Below, in pieces: positions 7,234 through 11,488 of a stretch of 11,488 nt of DNA (the first letter of the stretch is position 1; each line of letters opens with the position of its first letter). The DNA lies in NCBI GenBank assembly GCA_964463915.1, contig CAYXEH010000065.1, positions 1-11,488 of the forward strand, written 5' to 3'. The position numbers and the translations under genes were made by a program. The notes beneath the pieces are model-generated. The model worked only from the letters and a program-made list of their open reading frames with translations, was not told the DNA's origin and did not search any database. Source of the DNA: PUPG01 sp964463915. GTDB lineage: Bacteria > Bacteroidota > Bacteroidia > Bacteroidales > UBA7960.

Positions 7234-10200
7234 ATGAGACAAAAAGTTCGAATCTTTTCTTTGTTTGCTTTTGTGCTGATGACATTCAGTGCGTTATCTC
7301 TTTCAGGGCAGGCACCTGTCGGGGCAAACTTTAACGGGGTAGTCAGGGATGCTGAAGGCATATCCCTTCCCGGTGCCACAGTGGTGGCTGAGCATGTTCC
7401 CTCCGGGACGGAATACGGTACCATTACCAGGAGCGACGGACGCTTCAACCTTCGTAATGTTCGCGTGGGTGGGCCTTACACGCTCAGGGTATCTTTTGTA
7501 GGTTACCGTTCGGCCGAGGAAGATGGGATATACCTTGAACTTGGCCAGGAGTATACCATTGATTTTGAACTGGTTGATGAAGCTGTTGAGCTTGGCGAAG
7601 TGGCTGTGTATGCACAGCGCGACGCCCTGATTTCGAGCAACCGGACCGGAGCCCGTTCCAGGGTGAGCAGGGAGCAGCTTGATGCCATGCCTTCAATCAG
7701 CCGGAGTATTCAGGATTATACCCGGCTCAGTCCCCAGGTTAGCGGCAACAATATTGCCGGCCGAAGCGGACGCAGAAATGCCATTCATATTGATGGAGTG
7801 ACTTTTGATGACCGTTTTGGTCTTGGGTCTGATGCCATCCCTACCATCGGGAACCCCATTTCACTGGATGCCATTGAGGAATTCCAGGTAGCCATTGCTC
7901 CTTATGACGTAAGACAGGGCAACTTTACCGGTGGTGCGATCAATGCTGTTACCCGCAGCGGGACAAATCGTCTGGACGGCTCAGCCTATTTTTTCGGACG
8001 GAACCAGGATTTTATCAGCGGAGAATTGATGGGTGAAGAAAGTCCCATTGATGATTTTTCGGAATACCAGACCGGCTTGCGGCTTGGAGGCCCTGTTGTG
8101 CAGGACAAACTGTTCTTTTTTGTCAATGCGGAGATCAAAAGGGAGAGCAGCCCCTTGTTTAACTATGAGGAATCCCAGTTTCGCGGAAGCACTGCTGATC
8201 TTGACGAGATCATTTCAATTGCCCGCGATGTTTACGGGTATGACCCGGGTGGATATGATCGTCTGACCCAAAACACCGATGACTGGAAAGTTTTTACAAA
8301 ACTTGATTGGAACATTTCCAATGTGCATAGGCTGACTTATCAGCAAAACCTGGTTAACGGTTACGACGACCGCGGAATTTCCAGGGGATTCAATGCTTTT
8401 TCTCTGGCCAACCGGCAATATCGTCAGCGGGGGAATCAAAGCAACTTCTCCCTTCAGCTGAACAGTGCCTGGTCAGAAAATTTCATTTCGGAAGCCAAAG
8501 TGGCCTATACCAGGCTGCGTCAGGAAGCTGACTATGGCGACAACCCTTTTCCCTCTGTTCGTGTAGAAACCCCTGACGGCCATAACGTGGATTTCGGAGT
8601 GGAGCGTTTTCGTCACGCCAATCAGCTGGATCAGGACTATTTTGAAATTACCGCCAATATGACCTATTTCGCGGGCGACCATAGCATTACTGTTGGAACC
8701 AATAATTACCTGAACTCTTTCAGGAACCTGTTTATCCAGGATGCGCTGGGAGAGTACACATTTTCCAATGTGTTTGATAACGACGGCAACCTGGTTCAGA
8801 GCGGAATTGATCGCTTCAGACAAGGAGCACCCAACAGGTACCGTCACAGTTATTCAACCGACGAGGACGAATATGGCCGTTTACCGGAGGCTAACTGGGG
8901 CTACAATACGTTTGCTCTTTATGCGCAGGATGAATGGAGTGTCAATAGCAATTTCAAGGTGAAACTGGGTCTGCGGGCTGACCTCACCGTGTTCACAGAT
9001 GATCCTCCCAGTAATCCTACATTTGCGCAGGATTTCCCGCAATATGACACTGGCAATGTGCCGGATCCGACCCTTCAGCTCAATCCTCGTCTGGGTTTCA
9101 ACTGGAACAACGATGAAACACAGATCCGTGGAGGGCTGGGTCTCTTCTCCGGTGGGGAACCTGGTGTTTGGCTCTCCAACCAGTACAGCAATACCGGGGT
9201 AGATTTGGCCCGGCTTGATGTGCGCCGTACTTTTGATCCTGGTTTTTTCACTGCCGACGTATACAACCAGCCTCGTCCGGGTGGCGATAATGGCCTGGAC
9301 CCGATTGAGACCACCGAAGTAAATATCACTGATCCCGATTTCAAAATCAACCAGGTATTCCGTGCCAATCTGGCTGTGGAGCAACGGTTGCCCTGGGATC
9401 TTGTCGGTACAGCGGAAGTGCTTTACACGAAAAACCTGCATGATATTAATTATCAGAACCTGAATGTGGGAGATCCGAATCCCAATGTTCGCCTTACCGA
9501 CGGTCGTCCGTTTTACGGTGAGGTAAATATTGATGAGGATGGAAACCCGGTTTTTTCACAAGCCCGTGTCAGTGAGAATTTTACCAATGTAATTCTTCTT
9601 ACAAACACCAACAAAGGTGATCAGTACAGTTTGACCGGTCAACTGCGCAAGGAGTTTAGCAACGGCTGGTTTGCCGATGTATCCTACACTTTCTCAGATG
9701 GAACCTCCGTGAATGACGGAACTTCGAGCCGGGCTATCTCCAACTGGCAGTATAATGAGGTGCCTGGTGACCCCAACAATGCACCGGCTGCCAGGTCAAT
9801 CCACATTACACGGCACCGTTTTCTCGCCAGTGCCTCCTATCGTTTTGATTATGGAAGTACCGGAAACCATGCCACTACCATTTCCATGATTTATGAGGGA
9901 CGTACGGGCAACCCGTATCATTACATCTATTATACGCCTTTCTTTAGCGGATTCAGTGCCAATGGTGAGTACTTCGGTTCTAATGACCTGGTTTATGTTC
10001 CTGCGTCACCAGATGAGGTCAATCTGGTTAGTGACAACTGGAACGAGCTGGATGCATTTATCAGTGCCAATCCTGCGCTGGATGACTATCGCGGACAAAT
10101 CACCGAAAGAGGGGCCGGAATCCAGCCCTGGGTCCACCATATGGACTTGCGTGTGTCTCATAAGATCCGGACCACCGGCACTCAGTTCCTGGAGTTGACT

Positions 10201-10461
10201 TTTGATGTGATGAATTTCAACAATATGTTAGGAAATGTCTTTGGTCAGGACTGGGGAATTCAGCGGGTTGCCGGCTACGGCACAGTATCCGAACTGACCT
10301 TCCAGGGGTATGATGCCACGGAGCTTCCTGATGGCGACATTGAGCTGAAACCACGTGTCTCTTTCGATCCCGACCGTGTGCCAACCAACGACGACCAGTT
10401 TAACGTATCCAACCTGAGTTCAAGGTGGCGTGCACAGATAGGTATCCGCTACTCTTTTTAG
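7234..10461 (+). CDS. Oar-like TonB-dependent outer-membrane receptor
   Basis: A 1075-residue outer-membrane protein of the Oar-like TonB-dependent receptor type. It opens with a signal peptide (about 1-26, MRQKVRIFSLFAFVLMTF then SALSLSGQA). A carboxypeptidase-regulatory-like beta-sandwich follows (about 33-115; VVRDAEGISLPGATVVAE, SDGRFNLRNVRVGG). LGEVAVYAQ (120-128) looks like a TonB-box-like segment. The plug is at about 140-250, with IHIDGVTFDDRFG, PISLDAIEEFQVAIAPYDVR and GGAINAVTRSGTNRLDGS. The rest is barrel, ending in the aromatic GIRYSF expected for outer-membrane insertion. Neither flanking gene encodes a SusD-like lipoprotein, so this is not a SusC/SusD glycan pair. In Myxococcus, Oar is needed for export of a signalling protease; whether this one imports or exports is unknown. 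Its substrate cannot be read from the sequence. A strong terminator follows at 10576-10611. Confidence 0.9.
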   Translation: MRQKVRIFSLFAFVLMTFSALSLSGQAPVGANFNGVVRDAEGISLPGATVVAEHVPSGTEYGTITRSDGRFNLRNVRVGGPYTLRVSFVGYRSAEEDGIYLELGQEYTIDFELVDEAVELGEVAVYAQRDALISSNRTGARSRVSREQLDAMPSISRSIQDYTRLSPQVSGNNIAGRSGRRNAIHIDGVTFDDRFGLGSDAIPTIGNPISLDAIEEFQVAIAPYDVRQGNFTGGAINAVTRSGTNRLDGSAYFFGRNQDFISGELMGEESPIDDFSEYQTGLRLGGPVVQDKLFFFVNAEIKRESSPLFNYEESQFRGSTADLDEIISIARDVYGYDPGGYDRLTQNTDDWKVFTKLDWNISNVHRLTYQQNLVNGYDDRGISRGFNAFSLANRQYRQRGNQSNFSLQLNSAWSENFISEAKVAYTRLRQEADYGDNPFPSVRVETPDGHNVDFGVERFRHANQLDQDYFEITANMTYFAGDHSITVGTNNYLNSFRNLFIQDALGEYTFSNVFDNDGNLVQSGIDRFRQGAPNRYRHSYSTDEDEYGRLPEANWGYNTFALYAQDEWSVNSNFKVKLGLRADLTVFTDDPPSNPTFAQDFPQYDTGNVPDPTLQLNPRLGFNWNNDETQIRGGLGLFSGGEPGVWLSNQYSNTGVDLARLDVRRTFDPGFFTADVYNQPRPGGDNGLDPIETTEVNITDPDFKINQVFRANLAVEQRLPWDLVGTAEVLYTKNLHDINYQNLNVGDPNPNVRLTDGRPFYGEVNIDEDGNPVFSQARVSENFTNVILLTNTNKGDQYSLTGQLRKEFSNGWFADVSYTFSDGTSVNDGTSSRAISNWQYNEVPGDPNNAPAARSIHITRHRFLASASYRFDYGSTGNHATTISMIYEGRTGNPYHYIYYTPFFSGFSANGEYFGSNDLVYVPASPDEVNLVSDNWNELDAFISANPALDDYRGQITERGAGIQPWVHHMDLRVSHKIRTTGTQFLELTFDVMNFNNMLGNVFGQDWGIQRVAGYGTVSELTFQGYDATELPDGDIELKPRVSFDPDRVPTNDDQFNVSNLSSRWRAQIGIRYSF

Positions 10462-10566
10462 TAACATGTGATCCCTTTGGGATCAGTAAGTGACATATGA
10501 CCCTTTTTGGGTCAGAGTGACATTTGACCCCGGGGTTATAGTGTCAGCAGGGCCCCAAAAGGGGGC
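10460..10566 (+). repeat. Degenerate tandem repeat with hairpins behind the TonB receptor
   Basis: Three clear copies of a motif AGTRACATNTGAYCCC begin at 10460, 10489 and 10516 (spacing 29 and 27 bp), with a weaker fourth near 10540. The first copy starts in the stop codon of the receptor. Each copy carries a self-complementary segment: TGATCCC-TTT-GGGATCA (10469-10485), TGACCC-TTTTT-GGGTCA (10498-10514), ACCCCGGGGT (10527-10536) and GCCCC-AAAAG-GGGGC (10552-10566). The arms differ between copies, yet each remains paired. Confidence 0.7.
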
Positions 10567-10575
10567 AGTAAAATT

Positions 10576-10611
10576 AAAAATGTGTGTCCTTTTTGGGGCA
10601 CACATTTTTTT
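10576..10611 (+). terminator. Intrinsic terminator of the TonB-dependent receptor
   Basis: AAAAATGTGTG (10576-10586) pairs perfectly with CACACATTTTT (10599-10609). The stem extends inward by a T-G wobble and two C-G pairs around a T-rich loop, and a run of T to 10611 follows on the plus strand. This is a strong Rho-independent structure about 115 bp after the receptor stop. The A/T-symmetrical base means it could also act on minus-strand transcripts coming from the OsmC-family gene. Confidence 0.8.
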
Positions 10612-10644
10612 GTTTCCGTTATTTCCGGGGGTTGTTAGTGGGTG

Positions 10645-10748
10645 CCGGGGAAGATCCCGGGGTAGAGTTAGGGATGTATGTGCCGGGGCTGATCCCCGGG
10701 CAGGGCTGTGAATGGTTTTTCTTCTGGGTTATTGGGCAGGAGATGCCC
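10645..10748. repeat. Three further GC-rich hairpins between terminator and OsmC-family gene
   Basis: After the terminator, inverted repeats continue: CCGGG/CCCGG (10645-10660), CCGGGG-CTGAT-CCCCGG (10683-10699) and GGGCA-GGAGA-TGCCC (10734-10748). The first two share the theme of GCCGGGG followed a few bases later by GATCCC, so they may be copies of one element. The last lies just past the stop of the minus-strand OsmC-family gene (its stop is at 10762-10760) but lacks a T-run, so it is not a convincing terminator. No gene is visible in 10612-10759. Confidence 0.5.
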
Positions 10749-10759
10749 TGGAGGGATGA

Positions 10760-11182
10760 TTAGTTTTCTTCCTTGATCCGGACATCATACTCCATATCGA
10801 TGACCTGTTTGTAAACGTATGAGACGCCGCAATACTTTTCCCTGGAGAGATCCACGGCCTTCTTCAATTTGTCTTCGGGGAGGTTTTTCCCTGTAAACTC
10901 ATAAATTACCTTCATTTTTTGGTAATGCTTCGGGGCCTCTTCGGTGACTTCAGCCTCGATAAGGATATCAAAACCTGTGAATTCCACCCGCATTTTTTTC
11001 AGAATGCCGACTACGTCCATGCCGGTACACCCGGCCAGGGATGCGAGCATCAGGGGTTTGGGTCGTGGGCCCCTGTCATTGCCGCCAGCTTCTTCGGGTG
11101 CATCCATCATCAGGCTATGTCCGTTGATGTCAGCTTCAAATGCCATGTCCTTTTTCCAGCTTGTGCGAACGGTATGTTTCAT
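10760..11182 (-). CDS. OsmC-family protein
   Basis: OsmC/Ohr-fold proteins are small cytoplasmic enzymes; characterised members reduce organic peroxides with two reactive cysteines. The 140-residue product carries both conserved cysteines: Cys52 in LAGCTGMDV and Cys118 in EKYCGVS. The N-terminal MKHTVRTSWKKDMAFEAD and the GPRPKPLMLASLAGC stretch match the YhfA-like branch of the family, whose substrate is not settled, so peroxide reduction is inference only. I chose the ATG at 11182 because the family begins at MKHTV. The frame stays open to another ATG at 11239, but the added 19 residues are not family-like. The gene stands alone on the minus strand, convergent with the TonB receptor. I see no clear TAnnTTTG promoter upstream of it. 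Confidence 0.9.
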   Translation of the reverse strand: MKHTVRTSWKKDMAFEADINGHSLMMDAPEEAGGNDRGPRPKPLMLASLAGCTGMDVVGILKKMRVEFTGFDILIEAEVTEEAPKHYQKMKVIYEFTGKNLPEDKLKKAVDLSREKYCGVSYVYKQVIDMEYDVRIKEEN

Positions 11183-11269
11183 CTCTTTTGAATGTTTTGT
11201 GTGGGTAATGAATCTGGTAAAAGAGGGTAACAGCATCACACGCCCTTTGTTCAGCGGGCGGCCCTGATG

Positions 11270-11488
11270 GGGGGTTACTTCATTTTTCCCACCGCGCGGG
11301 AATTACTTCGTTCTCCCCGCCGCGTGGGAATTACTTCGTCCTCTCCGTCGCGCGGGAATCACTTCGTTCTCTCCGCTGCGCGGGAATCACTTCGTTCTCT
11401 CCGCTGCGCGGGAATCACTTCGTTCTCTCCGCTGCGCGGGAATCACTTCGTTCTCTCCGCTGCGCGGGAATCACTTCGTTCTCTCCGC
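11270..11488. repeat. 28-bp tandem repeat array, continuing past the window
   Basis: Eight units of exactly 28 bp start at 11270, 11298, 11326, 11354, 11382, 11410, 11438 and 11466 (the last cut at 23 bases). A unit begins GGGAATCACTTCG and ends CCGCTGCGC. The unit nearest the OsmC-family gene is the most diverged, the next two carry a few changes, and the units from 11382 onward are identical. There are no spacers. The plus strand has no stop codon in any frame throughout the array, but there is also no start codon or recognisable protein. The 11183-11269 stretch before it holds no gene that I can see. Confidence 0.93.

Noticed and set aside
8473..8847. Minus-strand reading frames inside the TonB receptor gene (also 8881-9441)
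   Set aside because: They are antisense shadows of a clearly coding barrel gene with no family motif of their own.
10490..10711. 73-residue plus-strand reading frame after the TonB receptor
   Set aside because: It is made of the hairpin repeats and runs through the terminator; its composition is not protein-like and it has no recognisable domain.
11183..11239. OsmC-family protein starting at the ATG at 11239
   Set aside because: The additional 19 residues are not family-like; the ATG at 11182 gives the standard MKHTV start.
11270..11488. CRISPR array with a 28-bp repeat
   Set aside because: The whole 28-bp unit repeats back to back with no unique spacers, and no cas genes are present.
11282..11488. 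Repeat protein encoded by the open plus-strand frames of the tandem array
   Set aside because: The frames are open only because the repeated unit lacks stop codons; there is no start codon, and the 28-bp period shifts frame at every unit.

Overview
This window reads as a piece of a Bacteroidota chromosome, probably from the Bacteroidales/Marinilabiliales side of the phylum. The evidence is a GldA-type ABC ATPase, a PorT-like outer-membrane barrel, a large Oar-like TonB-dependent receptor with a carboxypeptidase-regulatory-like N-terminal domain, promoter boxes of the form TAnnTTTG, and A-rich leaders with little or no Shine-Dalgarno sequence. I see no transposase, integrase, phage gene, CRISPR array, tRNA or rRNA. 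The gene content is mostly core housekeeping.

Layout: (1) Bases 2-1788 (+): the 3' part of plsX followed by fabH, the phospholipid and fatty-acid initiation pair. (2) Bases 1799-3188 (-): rsgA then dtd, a ribosome-maturation GTPase with a D-aminoacyl-tRNA deacylase, convergent with fabH. (3) Bases 3274-4182 (+): a solitary gldA-like ABC ATPase, divergent from rsgA across an 85-bp intergenic region with possible promoters in both directions. (4) Bases 4227-6297 (-): yicC-gmk-nadD, a tight three-gene operon with a one-base stop/start overlap between yicC and gmk. (5) Bases 6386-7117 (+): a small outer-membrane beta-barrel protein. (6) Bases 7234-10461 (+): a 1075-residue Oar-like TonB-dependent receptor with its own promoter box and, at the far end, a strong intrinsic terminator. 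(7) Bases 10760-11182 (-): an OsmC-family protein. (8) Bases 11270-11488: a 28-bp tandem repeat running off the window edge.

How the genes fit together: plsX/fabH feed acyl chains into membrane lipid; rsgA/dtd act on translation; yicC-gmk-nadD joins an RNase-family protein with GMP phosphorylation and NAD synthesis; the two outer-membrane genes and the GldA-like ATPase concern the envelope. No operon here forms an obviously new system. The two unexplained structures are both noncoding. One is a cluster of GC-rich hairpins behind the TonB receptor, some within a degenerate repeat whose stem arms vary in a paired way. The other is the 28-bp tandem array, whose copies become identical toward the window edge.
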